Assembly (NCBI GenBank): GCA_026390815.1
Contig: JAPLFH010000003.1
Coordinates: 1 to 64,000, forward strand
DNA length: 64,000 bases
DNA from: Ignavibacteriales bacterium
GTDB lineage: Bacteria; Bacteroidota; Ignavibacteria; Ignavibacteriales; SURF-24
Direction: 5' to 3'
Shown: piece after piece, positions 21,101 to 29,777 of the stretch
Position numbering within the stretch: the stretch's first letter is position 1
How the letters are laid out: each line of letters starts with the position of its first letter
The notes under the pieces: model-generated
The model's input: the letters and a program-made list of their open reading frames with translations, nothing else
Databases searched by the model: none
What the model was told of the DNA's origin: nothing
Made by a program: the position numbers and the translations under genes

Positions 21101-22082
21101 AGTAAATTAGTGAGGAACTTCCTAAAAGAGTAACGATCAATACACCAACGAGGAGTAATATCATGGAAAGATTTTTTTCAAAGAAACCCGCTGCTTCTTC
21201 TAATGGAACAATGAGAACAATCGTCCATGCGATATTCTTATATTCGAATGAAGAAAAACTTGCCAGCTTCTTTGGTCCTTCCTTAAGTCTATATTCAGTT
21301 GTTCCGTCCTTTTGGGTAACAATAGTTTCCACATGTTTGAACGAGATGTGGCATTGCATACATGTTTCATCTTGATGCCGGATATTATTCATCACCATTT
21401 CCGGGTGTTCGGAGTGGAAAAGTATAGTTTCATTCTGATCTAAAACCATTACATGCTCTCTGATAGAATTAGGCCTGACATTTGGACGAAATGCGGAAAT
21501 AGTTTCTTCTAAGTCAATAGTTGTAGCAACAACGCCTACGTATTTATACATTAAGGTAGGTTGCTTAACTTCCTTATAAATAGGAGCAACAATTAAAAAG
21601 CGGAAATTAACATTATTTTCTTTCTGGTTGTCTGGTTTTTGTATTAGTGAGTAAAATAACTGCTTTCCCTTATTTTCCTTTTTTAATGCCCACTGAAAAA
21701 AATCACTCACTGCATAATTTTGTCCAACATATTCTTTTATAGTTGAAAAGATGATTGTACCTTTTTCGTTATATATACTAATCGATTTTACATTTTCTGT
21801 TTTTACATGATCGTAAAATTTTGATATGTCTATTGCCATCTGCTGCATATCACTATTTTGAAGTGAAGAAAAGGATGTGAGTAAATCAACTGTTTGAGCC
21901 TGGTCCTTTAAATAAGTTTCAACAGCATTAGTTAGTTGTCGCGTAGCTACATTCCGTTCAAAGCAGAATTTCTCGAAGACTTCCTTTTTACTTGCATTAC
22001 TTAGCTCGAAGAGTAAAAACCCTATTACAATTAAAATAAGAGTTGTAACGATTATGATAATTTTAGATTTCATAAAATCCAT
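18114..22082 (-). CDS. Membrane hybrid sensor histidine kinase with CXXCH periplasmic sensor
   Basis: This 1322-residue hybrid kinase runs as follows: TM1 (about 7-27), a Cache-like periplasmic region, TM2 (about 303-325), two PAS domains (355-475 and 480-600) and a Cys-rich GAF domain (605-795). A third PAS (800-930), HisKA with H955 in ANMSHELRTP, an HATPase with NNAIKY, and a receiver (1200-1320; phosphoacceptor D1249, K1302) follow. The periplasmic part contains CMQCH at 241-245, a c-type haem attachment motif, suggesting redox or gas sensing. The second methionine (22073) has GGATGG five bases upstream and may be the true start. The HisKA-to-receiver half closely matches the next kinase gene, so the two are paralogues. 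Nothing in the sequence identifies a target. Confidence 0.93.
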   Translation of the reverse strand: MDFMKSKIIIIVTTLILIVIGFLLFELSNASKKEVFEKFCFERNVATRQLTNAVETYLKDQAQTVDLLTSFSSLQNSDMQQMAIDISKFYDHVKTENVKSISIYNEKGTIIFSTIKEYVGQNYAVSDFFQWALKKENKGKQLFYSLIQKPDNQKENNVNFRFLIVAPIYKEVKQPTLMYKYVGVVATTIDLEETISAFRPNVRPNSIREHVMVLDQNETILFHSEHPEMVMNNIRHQDETCMQCHISFKHVETIVTQKDGTTEYRLKEGPKKLASFSSFEYKNIAWTIVLIVPLEEAAGFFEKNLSMILLLVGVLIVTLLGSSSLIYSFNNRLKVKAEEEAKYWREKRELEDQIRESEEKFRSVAQSANDAIISTNNKGIIFGWNKGAEKMFGYLEAEITGEKLDIIIPKGYRERHINGINRIEQGGQHNIMGRTVELCGLHKNSKEFPLELSIAEWETPSGKFFTGIIRDITERKQAEKELLKLSHAVEQSPVSIIITDTIGNIEYSNPKVIEITGYKPEELLGKNPRILSSGEKPKSEYKTLWDTISSGKEWRGELHNKKKNGELYWESVSISPILNTKGEITHFLAVKEDITERKISEDRQMLITKILLILNRPNEWQQIINDILNEIKTFTNLEAIAIRLKEGEDYPYFVVNGFPSTFAEAGRFLCSRNPETEIILDSEGKLHMECICNNIISGHTNPSFPFFTNEGSFWTNCTSSLLAAKTEKEVQVSTRNCLGGEDYESLALIPLKSGEKVIGLLQFNDKRKDRFTLGMIQFFEKIGSTIGIAYKRMLAEKQTRESEERYRFIVEATNDVIYRLRYNSMKYDYINHAIEKLTGYSPDEINQIGFKNIVVKISKYHIENINTELIVSDREHGNTSEWQADYKVRTKDGKFIWLADHSYPWNDDAGNLIGSIGILGDITERKNAEEEVIKAKEKAEEMNRLKSCFLANMSHELRTPLIGILGFAEILKDELTDQNFKGPAELIFDSGTRLKETLNLILDLSKIESEAFELNLEELEITDYVSSLIKVFKKSAESKGLELKIITAEELLYSKLDKVLLDSIINNLLNNAIKYTQKGSVTVDIKKINDNNSSSDVEILVKDTGIGIAKENQLVIFEPFRQASEGWNRNFEGTGLGLTLVKKYVERMHGTITVESKIGVGSAFKVTFPIIKTEFKKIEKSIIIERELSKIIEIEKISKPLILYVEDDIVSQQVIRAMVINYYGIDCVEDGIEAIESVKKKKYDIILMDINLGGSLNGLEIAREIGKIPNYKTVPIIAVTAYAMVGDKEKMIEGGCTHYLSKPFSRSEMLALLKGAINTRNF

Positions 22083-22233
22083 CCCATTACTTTTTATTGT
22101 GTAGTATCATTTCAGTAAATGACAACTCACTTGGACATCCTTACGGTAGCTTCATCCATCAAGTCAATACTCTAAAAATCTACTGCTTCAAAAACACTCT
22201 ACATCTTTGGTAAAATTTTTTATTGAGGCAATA
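22083..22233. other. Proximal leader of the CXXCH kinase gene
   Basis: About 150 bases separate the kinase start from a repeated leader segment (22234-22404). No gene is visible. TTGACT occurs on the minus strand near 22165, but I could not identify a confident -10 partner. Confidence 0.3.
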
Positions 22234-22404
22234 TCTACCAAACTCATTAAAAAATATTTTGGCTAAATAATTTCTTCAATAGTTTCATCAGCGAAATAAA
22301 TTGACTGGATACCTAAGATAGGCGTTTTGGGAAGACAATTTTAATCCAGGTGAAACCCTCATTGGAATCTAAAAAGCAAATTACGTTTATATAAATACTT
22401 AAAC
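22234..22404. repeat. Repeat copy A, shared with 37852-38022
   Basis: About 65 bases beginning TCTACCAAACTCATTA are identical, and the following 100 bases diverged, relative to 37852-38022 in the same orientation. Both copies lie upstream of minus-strand kinase reading frames (an intact one here, a truncated one at the other site). This suggests a common promoter or leader carried along by duplication. Confidence 0.7.
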
Positions 22405-22580
22405 AACCGGTTGTGTGAATTAAAAAAATTTAGAATGATAAACTGTTAAAACAGTTAATGATCTAGTCTTTTCTTTAGCCAACCCACGAATTAATTCGTG
22501 GGTTACTTAATAAACCACGCAAATAAAAACCGTTTTAACGCCTGCCAGCCGGTAGGCGGCGTTTACAATTTAATTCACAC
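22405..22580. mobile_element. MITE-like element, copy 1
   Basis: A non-coding element of about 175 bases has terminal inverted repeats: GTTGTGTGAATTAAA on the left and TTTAATTCACAC on the right. An internal palindrome reads CCCACGAATTAATTCGTGGG (about 22484-22503), with an AACTGTTAAAACAGTT palindrome near 22440. It is present again in inverted orientation at 55348-55527. No transposase is encoded, which fits a miniature element mobilised in trans. Confidence 0.75.
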
Positions 22581-22711
22581 TACTAAATACCAAGAACTTT
22601 TTGGCTCTTTTCTTATGCAGAATTTATTCCATCTTCTTCCAATCACTGCGAACTATTCTATTCCGTGTTTTAGTTTTTTAAAGTTAAACTTGTTCAATTC
22701 CAATTTATATT

Positions 22712-25639
22712 CTAACGATTAAGAGATTCGCTTAATAAAGAAAGAAACTCATCTTTTAAAAATGGTTTGGATATATAATAGGTACAACCTCCGCTTAATA
22801 ATTTTTCTTTTTCACCTGCCATAGCGTATGCCGTTACTGCTATTATTGAAGTTCTTTCGTATCCTTCTATTTTTTTTATTTCTTTGGCAGTTTCCAGACC
22901 ATTTAGCTTACCTTTTAGATTAATATCCATTAAAATTATATCGTATTTTTTTTGCTTTACTAATTCAATTGCTCCTTCACCTTCGGCAATATGTTCAATT
23001 CTATAATAATTACTAACCATTGCTTTAATAACTTGTTGGCTAACAATGTCGTCTTCGACATATAAAATTAATGGTTTATTAATTCTTTCTGTTTCAATTA
23101 CGTAAGTTTCTTCTTTTGTTCCATTATCGGCTTTTTCACTTTCCTTAAATACTGATTTTGTAATTGGTAACCTGACTTTAAATGTTGAACCGACGCCAAC
23201 TTTACTTTCCACGCTTATAGTTCCTTTCATACTCGCAACATATTTCTTTACCAGCGTAAGACCCAACCCTGTACCTTCATAATTTCTGCTCCAGCCTTCA
23301 CTTGCCTGCCTGAAAGGTTCGAAAATAATTGCCAGATTTTCTTCCGCTATTCCTATACCGGAATCTGCTACCAACAGTTCTGCATACAATTTTTCATTGT
23401 CAATTATTTTATTAATTTCAACTGTTACTTTACCTTGGTGTGTATACTTAATTGCATTATTCACAAGGTTATTGTTGATGGAATCTAATAGTGCTTTATC
23501 CAAATTAGAAAATAATAATTCTTCTCCAGTAATCAATTTTAGTTCTATTCCTTTAGACTCCGCAGATTTTTCAAATACTTTAACCAGATTTGGAATGTAA
23601 GAAGTCAGTTCAATCTCTTCAAGATTCACAGTTAAAGATTCTGCTTCAATTTTGGATAAGTCAAGAATTAGATTTAAAGTTTTCTTTAGCCTTGTTCCGC
23701 CATCAAAAATTAATTCTGCTTGTTCTCTAAAATTTTCATCAGTTAATTCTTCTTTAAGGATTTCTGCAAAGCCAAGTATTCCAATTAACGGTGTACGCAG
23801 TTCGTGGCTCATATTGGCTAAAAAGCAGGATTTCAGCCGGTTCAGTTCTTCTGCTTTTTCTTTGGCAACGATTAATTCATCCGCCTGTTTTTCTTTTTCT
23901 TTGTTTTCAAAGTCAAGCACTTTATTGGCTATGACCAATTCTTCTGCGCGTTTTTCTTTCTCTTCGTTTTGGAAAGTAAGCTCTTTGTTCGTAGTAATTA
24001 ATTCATTCTCTGCCCGTATGCGATCTGTAATGTCAATGTCCATCTCAAGAACGAGAGGTGAACCATCTGTGTCTGTAAAGGGAAAGTCGAAGACATCAAT
24101 AATCCTCGATCCATCCCGATTTTTACAGCACCAATGATGAGGTTTGCCTGTCTTCAGGACATTGAATGTTTCGCAAAACACGCAAGGTTTTTCATTCCCA
24201 AAAATATAATCATAGCAGAATCGGCCGTTGCCCTCGCCAAACATAGTCCGGAAAGCGCTATTGGAAAATATGACATGGTAATCAGGCGTCAATAGACATA
24301 CCATTACCGGTATAGATTCAAGCACATCAAATAGCCGCTGTCTCTCCATTTTCAATACTTCTTCAGCACGTTTGCGTTCAGTGATGTCGTTTGTAAAAAC
24401 AAGAAATATACTTTTAGAGTTAAGGTAAACTGTATTTATCTCCACATCTATTATTTTTCCATCGGCACGTATATGTTTGCTTTCAAATCGATCATGACCA
24501 GTTGAAATAATTTTTTTTATATGTTCACGCGTATTTTCTTGTGTTTCTGCACATTCCAAATCACTAATGTTCATTGTGAGTAATTTTTCTTTCGAATATC
24601 CTGTCATTAAACAATAAGCATCGTTCACTTCTAAAAGATGTCCTTGGGCATCAGCAACCCAAAAACCATCAAGGGATGTTTGGATCAAGCTTTGGTAACG
24701 TTCTTCTTTCTCAATCAAAGCTTCTTCCACACGTTTACGGTCTGCCTCCTTCTGAATGAATTCAAATGCAAAAGAAATATCGGTTGCCATTTCATCAAGC
24801 AAACTAATTTCTTGAGAATCGAAAAAATCAATCTCATTTGAATAGATACAAAAAACACCAATTACTTTTCCAAGAACTATAAGTGGAAATACTGTGAAAG
24901 ATCTAAATCCCAAAGACACAGAATTCTGTTTCCAAATATCGGTTATGTTTTCATCGCCATTAATGTTATTTGAAACAAAATGTTTTCCAGATTTTAATGC
25001 ATTTACAATCGGATTTTGTTTTGGACTCACTTCTATTAAATTGTTTGCTAATCCGGCAGTTGCAGAGGTCTCAATTTTCTTTGTTTCGTTATTTACGATA
25101 CCAATCCAAGCACTTTGAAATTTTCCTTCATCAACAGTAATCATGCAAGCATCTTTAATCAATTGATTTGTATCATGAATTCGGACAATAGCTTGATTGA
25201 TATTACTAAGTACTGAATAGACGCGATTTAATTTTTTTACTTGCTGTTCCGCTTGCCGTTTAGTTTCTTTTTCCTTAGCTTCAACAAGCGCCCGTTTAAT
25301 AGCAAAGGGAAGTCTTTTTGGTCTATCCTTTAAGACATAATCGACAGCTCCCAGCTTTAAAAATTCTACTGCGGTTTCCTCGCCTATCGCTCCTGAGACG
25401 CAGATGAAAGGAACATTCGGGCAAATTTCTTTAGCCCATCTAAGCGCGCTGAACCCATCGAATCCGGGTAGTTTGAAATCAGCGAGAATAACATCATAAG
25501 TATTGCTGCGGAGCAAAGAGACGAATTCCTTTTCTAACGCAGTACAATCCATATCCAGGTCAAATCCCGCGTCTATCAATAACTCGCGGATGATCTCAAC
25601 ATCTTGAGGCGAATCCTCCAGTATGAGTACTCTTAACAT
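22712..25639 (-). CDS. Cytoplasmic hybrid histidine kinase, REC-GAF-PAS-PAS-HisKA-HATPase-REC
   Basis: A soluble 975-residue kinase with receivers at both ends. The N-terminal receiver (1-120) has D54 as phosphoacceptor and K104. GAF (135-300) and PAS1 (312-425) follow. PAS2 (435-540) carries cysteines at 474, 485, 488, 503 and 504 beside HH, a possible metal- or redox-binding variant. A coiled coil with repeated (E/Q)KEKxA(D/E)ELI(V/I)A units (550-600) leads into HisKA (H611 in ANMSHELRTP), HATPase and a C-terminal receiver (about 850-970). The ATG is preceded by GGAG. It is the last of four closely spaced genes (29778-30140, 26128-29733, 25663-26115, then this one), so it probably belongs to one multi-step phosphorelay. 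Confidence 0.93.
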   Translation of the reverse strand: MLRVLILEDSPQDVEIIRELLIDAGFDLDMDCTALEKEFVSLLRSNTYDVILADFKLPGFDGFSALRWAKEICPNVPFICVSGAIGEETAVEFLKLGAVDYVLKDRPKRLPFAIKRALVEAKEKETKRQAEQQVKKLNRVYSVLSNINQAIVRIHDTNQLIKDACMITVDEGKFQSAWIGIVNNETKKIETSATAGLANNLIEVSPKQNPIVNALKSGKHFVSNNINGDENITDIWKQNSVSLGFRSFTVFPLIVLGKVIGVFCIYSNEIDFFDSQEISLLDEMATDISFAFEFIQKEADRKRVEEALIEKEERYQSLIQTSLDGFWVADAQGHLLEVNDAYCLMTGYSKEKLLTMNISDLECAETQENTREHIKKIISTGHDRFESKHIRADGKIIDVEINTVYLNSKSIFLVFTNDITERKRAEEVLKMERQRLFDVLESIPVMVCLLTPDYHVIFSNSAFRTMFGEGNGRFCYDYIFGNEKPCVFCETFNVLKTGKPHHWCCKNRDGSRIIDVFDFPFTDTDGSPLVLEMDIDITDRIRAENELITTNKELTFQNEEKEKRAEELVIANKVLDFENKEKEKQADELIVAKEKAEELNRLKSCFLANMSHELRTPLIGILGFAEILKEELTDENFREQAELIFDGGTRLKKTLNLILDLSKIEAESLTVNLEEIELTSYIPNLVKVFEKSAESKGIELKLITGEELLFSNLDKALLDSINNNLVNNAIKYTHQGKVTVEINKIIDNEKLYAELLVADSGIGIAEENLAIIFEPFRQASEGWSRNYEGTGLGLTLVKKYVASMKGTISVESKVGVGSTFKVRLPITKSVFKESEKADNGTKEETYVIETERINKPLILYVEDDIVSQQVIKAMVSNYYRIEHIAEGEGAIELVKQKKYDIILMDINLKGKLNGLETAKEIKKIEGYERTSIIAVTAYAMAGEKEKLLSGGCTYYISKPFLKDEFLSLLSESLNR

Positions 25640-25662
25640 AGTAACTCCTATTAGCTTTTGGT

Positions 25663-26115
25663 TTATGCGGATAGCTTACTCTCTGGCGGTACTTCATTAA
25701 TTATAGCCCAGAAGACACCAATCTCTTTCACTGCTTGTATAAAATCTTTGAAATCTACCGGCTTTACAACATAAGCATTAACTCCAAGTTCATAACTATT
25801 TATCAAATCCTTCTCTTCACGGGAGGATGTAAGTACCACCACAGGTAATAGCTTCAGTGCCGGATCGCTTCGTACAGTTCGAAGAACTTCAATTCCATCC
25901 ATGCGGGGCATTTTAATATCCAGAAGCAATACTGCGGGAAGTCCTGATTTGCGTAATTTATACTTGCCTTCGCATCGCAGAAATTCCATTGCTTCCACTC
26001 CATCTTTAACGACAGTAACGTGGTTGGCAAGGTTATGTTCAGACAGAGCCTCAAGAGTCAATTCAACATCCTTGGGATTGTCTTCTGCTAAAAGTATCGT
26101 CCTTAGTTCTACCAT
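25663..26115 (-). CDS. Stand-alone receiver domain protein (Rcp1-like)
   Basis: A 150-residue single receiver domain without an output domain. It has the acidic pocket (ED at about 10-11), phosphoacceptor aspartate in LLLDIKMPRMDG, the threonine/serine in VVLTSSREEKD and the conserved lysine in YVVKPVDF. The slightly long form with a LTLEALSEH helix resembles receivers paired with phytochrome-like and PAS kinases. It sits 12 bases downstream of one kinase gene and 23 bases upstream of another, with AAGGAG before the ATG. A phosphotransfer shuttle between the two large kinases is the natural inference. Confidence 0.92.
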   Translation of the reverse strand: MVELRTILLAEDNPKDVELTLEALSEHNLANHVTVVKDGVEAMEFLRCEGKYKLRKSGLPAVLLLDIKMPRMDGIEVLRTVRSDPALKLLPVVVLTSSREEKDLINSYELGVNAYVVKPVDFKDFIQAVKEIGVFWAIINEVPPESKLSA

Positions 26116-26127
26116 AATATTTTCTCC

Positions 26128-29100
26128 TTAATTATGTTGTATAGAAAAATAAAATGTCGCTCCTCCTGCCTTGCCGGCAGGCAGGTTATCTAGTTCAGCT
26201 TCTGCCCACGTACGCCCGCCGTGACGCATTATTATCCGCTGCACATTTGCCAGACCGATCCCGGTTCCTTCAAATTCTTCCGTTGGATGCAAGCGTTGGA
26301 AAACTCCAAAGAGCTTTTGTGCATATTGCATATCAAACCCTACTCCATTGTCCCGGACAAAAAAGATTACTTCATTCTTTTCAACCTTCGCTCCGATCTC
26401 AATCAAAGCTTTCTCCCTTGTTCGCGTGAATTTAACCGCATTACTCAGGAGATTCATCCACACGAGCCGCATCATTGCACTATCACAAAAAACTGATGGT
26501 AATTTGGCTACCTTCCATTTTATAGAGCGATCAGGATTATCTTTGTCAAGTGATTCTATTACTTCATTAATGATTCCATTCATATCAGAATCAATTCTAC
26601 GCATCTCCGCCCGCCCTGTTCTGGAGAATTGCAGCAGATTGTCTATGAGCAATCCCATCTGATGCACGGAATCTGCAATAGAGTCTAAATAGTGCTGACC
26701 TTTATCTGACAAAGCGGGATGGAACCGGCTGATGAGCAACTGCACGTATCCGCTAATATGCCGTAACGGAGCGCGCAGATCGTGAGACACTGAATAAGTG
26801 AACGCTTCGAGTTCCTTATTAGAGGCTTCCAACTGAGCTGTTCGCATTACCACGCGATGTTCAAGGTCGGCGTTGAGTTGACGTATTTCTTCCTCTGCCC
26901 TCTTGCGTTCGGTTATATCGCGCACTACCTTGGAGACACCAAAGAGATTGCCAGCAGCATCCTTGATTGGTGAAGAGGTCACTGCAACATCAATCAGTTG
27001 TCCGTCTCTTGTTAGTCGAACGGTCTCAAAACGGTGAGCGTGTCCGGTGCGCCGTATATTAACTAATAATTGCTCTTCCTCGTTCCAGCGGTCTTGCGGC
27101 ACTATTTGCATTATTGAGCGCCCCACCGATTCATTTGCGGAATATCCAAAGAGCTTTTCCGCACCTGAGTTCCAACTGGTGATGATACCGTTAAAATCTT
27201 TTCCGATGATAGCATCATCTGATGCTTCGACTAACGCCGCCAGACGGATGGAGGTTTCCTCCGCCAACTTGTGTTCAGTTACATCACGGGCTACACAATA
27301 GAGGAGTTCCTCATTGACAGCAGGAATCACAGACCAGGATAACCACCGGTAAGACCCATCAGTACAACGATAACGATTTTCAAAGCTAATTGTTCTGGTG
27401 CCTGCAGCAAGTTTTGCGGCTTCAGCTAATGTTGCATCCTTATCTTCAGGATGCACAAAATTTATGAATGGCTCAAACAACATTTTGTTTAATGAAAAAC
27501 CGAGGGTTTTTTCCCAGGCAGGATTAAGCCGCTTGAAACATCCGTCGAAACCGATAATACTCATCATATCTACCGAAACTTCATAAAACCGTCCGAGTTC
27601 TTCCTCCGCATGTTTGCGTTCAGTAATGTCTCTGGCATTTACAGCCATAAATTCAGGTTCGCCATTTTTATTTTTTAGTAGTGTGCATGATAATGCTGCC
27701 GGAATTTTCTTCCCGATAATATCCTTAAATACACTGTCTCCAATCCAACTGCCAACCCTAAATATTGCCGGCAGGGTTATATTGAACATATCATGCTTTG
27801 CGTCATCGCTTATGAAATTTTCTATTTTGTACTTTGTAATATCATCATCAGCATTTAGCCCGAGCATTTTTTTGCCCGCTAAATTCATATAAATAATGTT
27901 GGCATTTAAGTCGGCATAAGAAATCATATCTGTTGATGATTCAATAGTTGATACTAATCTTTCCTGCGTTTCCAAACTTCTTTTCAGGTCATCAAACTCA
28001 GTATTGGAACCGAACCACTTAATAATATTATTATTTGTGTCCCGCATCGGTACGGCTCTTGTTTTGAACCATCGATAGATACCGTCGGCTCTTCTTATCC
28101 TGAATTCAATATCAAAGCTAAATCCGGTTTTTACTTTTTCCATCCACTCAGAAACCGTTCTGTCCTTATCATCGGGATGAAGCTGTTCAAGCCAGCCGTA
28201 ACCCAATTGTTCTACTTCCGGTATTCCGGTAAATTCCACCCATTGTTTGCTTAAATAATCGCATGGTCCATCTACCCGGCAAGTCCAAAATAGTTGAGGT
28301 AACGATTCAATCAGTTCTCTAAAGCGTTTTTCATTATCTCTAATTACTTCTTCAACACGCTTGCGCTCAGTGATGTTACGCACGATCACCAGGTCGGCTG
28401 GTTTTCCTTCATACTGGACAACGCTGGCATTAATCTCAACGAGTATCCTCTCTCCATTTTTATGAAGCAACGTAGTTTCATATAATGCAGGGACTTGCTC
28501 ACCGGCCAGTCTTCTCTGATGTCGTTCCTGCAAAAATTCTAAATTCTCCGGCGGAATCGTCTTGCTGAATTCGGCTCCTTCCACTTCATTCACCTCGTAA
28601 CCCAACATAGCCGCAAAGCCGGCATTCGAAAACTTCATGGTTCCATCCTGACCGATCATAAAGCCATCACTTGCTCTGTCAACGATGGTGCGGTATTTTT
28701 TCTCAATTTCCCGCAATGCATCTTCCGCCCGTTTGCGTTCGGTGATATCATATCCTTGTGCAATTGTTGCAATAATATTTTTCCTTTCTTTATCAAAAAT
28801 ATTTGCTGAATTCCACAAAAGTGTCCGTACAAAACCATTGATTTGAAGGATATTAATTTCTACAACTTCCATCCGTTCACCCTCAAGGGTTTTTCTGATA
28901 AGTTCCATCGAACTATCTCTCTCGGTAGGCGGAAACAGAATTTTTAGAGATTTGCCCATTACATCTTTTTCAGTTTTTCCGGTTAGTGTTTCGAAGGCTT
29001 TGTTAAATCGTGTGATTTCATATTGCGTATTCCAGACAATGATCGGAGCATTCGCGTAATCAAGTAAATTTTCCAGATACTCGTTCGTCTCCCGTCTTTC

Positions 29101-29733
29101 GTCGTTTGCAATGATTAATTCTGTGGCTCGTTTTTCTTTCTCTTCTTTTTGAAAAGCAAGCTCTTTGTCAGCAATGATCAACTCATCTGCCCGCTTTCCT
29201 TTTTCTTTATTAGCAACAATTAATTCTGTTGCCCGCTTTCCTTTTTCTTCTTTTTGAAAGGCAAGCTCTTTGTCAGCAATGATTAACTCATCTGCTCGCT
29301 TTCCTTTCTCTTCTTTTTGAAAAGCAAGTTCTTTGTCAGCAATGATCAACTCATCTGCCCGCTTTCCTTTTTCTTTATTAGCAACAATTAATTCTGCGGC
29401 TCGCTTTCCTTTCTCTTCTTTTTGAAAAGCAAGCTCTTTGTCAGCAATGATCAACTCATTTGCACGTTTTTCTTTTTCTTTATTAGCAATGACTAATTCT
29501 GCGGCTCGCTTTCCTTTCTCTTCTTTTTGAAAAGCAAGCTCTTTGTCAGCAATGATTAACTCATCTGCCCGCTTCTTCTCCTCTTCTTTTTGAAAATCAA
29601 GCGCTTTGCCGATTTGAACAAACATTTCGTTTTCGGCGAGTTCATTTACTTCATCTGCCGCCTTCAATTTGTTTTTTGCAGTGGAAGAATTATTATTTAA
29701 AACTTCATTTACTTTTTTGTCATGTTTTTTCAT
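26128..29733 (-). CDS. Multi-PAS histidine kinase with repeated N-terminal coiled coil
   Basis: A soluble 1201-residue kinase. Residues about 55-211 are a coiled coil built from near-identical tandem units (ADELIIADKELAFQKEEKGK and ATELIVANKEKGKR). Six PAS domains follow (about 221-965), each ending in a (D/N)xTE(R/H)K-type linker except the third. HisKA carries H984 in SVSHDLRAPL, a class common in phytochrome-like kinases, and the HATPase domain ends the protein. Just before the final strand, residues 1183-1191 (NLPAGKAGG) are encoded by a GC-rich palindromic repeat at 26165-26185, apparently inserted in frame into the ATPase domain. Separate receivers flank the gene (44 and 12 bases away), as expected for a non-hybrid kinase. 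Confidence 0.93.
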   Translation of the reverse strand: MKKHDKKVNEVLNNNSSTAKNKLKAADEVNELAENEMFVQIGKALDFQKEEEKKRADELIIADKELAFQKEEKGKRAAELVIANKEKEKRANELIIADKELAFQKEEKGKRAAELIVANKEKGKRADELIIADKELAFQKEEKGKRADELIIADKELAFQKEEKGKRATELIVANKEKGKRADELIIADKELAFQKEEKEKRATELIIANDERRETNEYLENLLDYANAPIIVWNTQYEITRFNKAFETLTGKTEKDVMGKSLKILFPPTERDSSMELIRKTLEGERMEVVEINILQINGFVRTLLWNSANIFDKERKNIIATIAQGYDITERKRAEDALREIEKKYRTIVDRASDGFMIGQDGTMKFSNAGFAAMLGYEVNEVEGAEFSKTIPPENLEFLQERHQRRLAGEQVPALYETTLLHKNGERILVEINASVVQYEGKPADLVIVRNITERKRVEEVIRDNEKRFRELIESLPQLFWTCRVDGPCDYLSKQWVEFTGIPEVEQLGYGWLEQLHPDDKDRTVSEWMEKVKTGFSFDIEFRIRRADGIYRWFKTRAVPMRDTNNNIIKWFGSNTEFDDLKRSLETQERLVSTIESSTDMISYADLNANIIYMNLAGKKMLGLNADDDITKYKIENFISDDAKHDMFNITLPAIFRVGSWIGDSVFKDIIGKKIPAALSCTLLKNKNGEPEFMAVNARDITERKHAEEELGRFYEVSVDMMSIIGFDGCFKRLNPAWEKTLGFSLNKMLFEPFINFVHPEDKDATLAEAAKLAAGTRTISFENRYRCTDGSYRWLSWSVIPAVNEELLYCVARDVTEHKLAEETSIRLAALVEASDDAIIGKDFNGIITSWNSGAEKLFGYSANESVGRSIMQIVPQDRWNEEEQLLVNIRRTGHAHRFETVRLTRDGQLIDVAVTSSPIKDAAGNLFGVSKVVRDITERKRAEEEIRQLNADLEHRVVMRTAQLEASNKELEAFTYSVSHDLRAPLRHISGYVQLLISRFHPALSDKGQHYLDSIADSVHQMGLLIDNLLQFSRTGRAEMRRIDSDMNGIINEVIESLDKDNPDRSIKWKVAKLPSVFCDSAMMRLVWMNLLSNAVKFTRTREKALIEIGAKVEKNEVIFFVRDNGVGFDMQYAQKLFGVFQRLHPTEEFEGTGIGLANVQRIIMRHGGRTWAEAELDNLPAGKAGGATFYFSIQHN
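26165..26185. repeat. 21-base palindromic repeat inside kinase coding sequence
   Basis: CCTGCCTTGCCGGCAGGCAGG belongs to the same family as the palindromes at 6381-6473. It lies within the HATPase coding region and contributes the residues LPAGKAG without breaking the frame. Confidence 0.75.
29101..29571. repeat. In-frame tandem repeats in kinase gene (63- and 105-base units)
   Basis: The coding sequence for the coiled coil consists of repeated blocks encoding ADELIIADKELAFQKEEKGK with or without a 14-residue spacer, giving units of 63 or 105 bases. Copies are highly similar at DNA level, so copy number may vary between strains by slippage or recombination while keeping frame. Confidence 0.85.
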
Positions 29734-29777
29734 ACTCTAATTTTCCTTAAATCAAAAATAATAATTGTTCAACCTGC

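Noticed and set aside
22498-22722. 74-codon plus-strand frame
   Set aside because: It starts inside the MITE-like element palindrome and ends in the antisense of the hybrid kinase.
26221-26662. Overlapping plus-strand frames of 91-104 codons in the six-PAS kinase
   Set aside because: They are antisense shadows of the HATPase/HisKA region.
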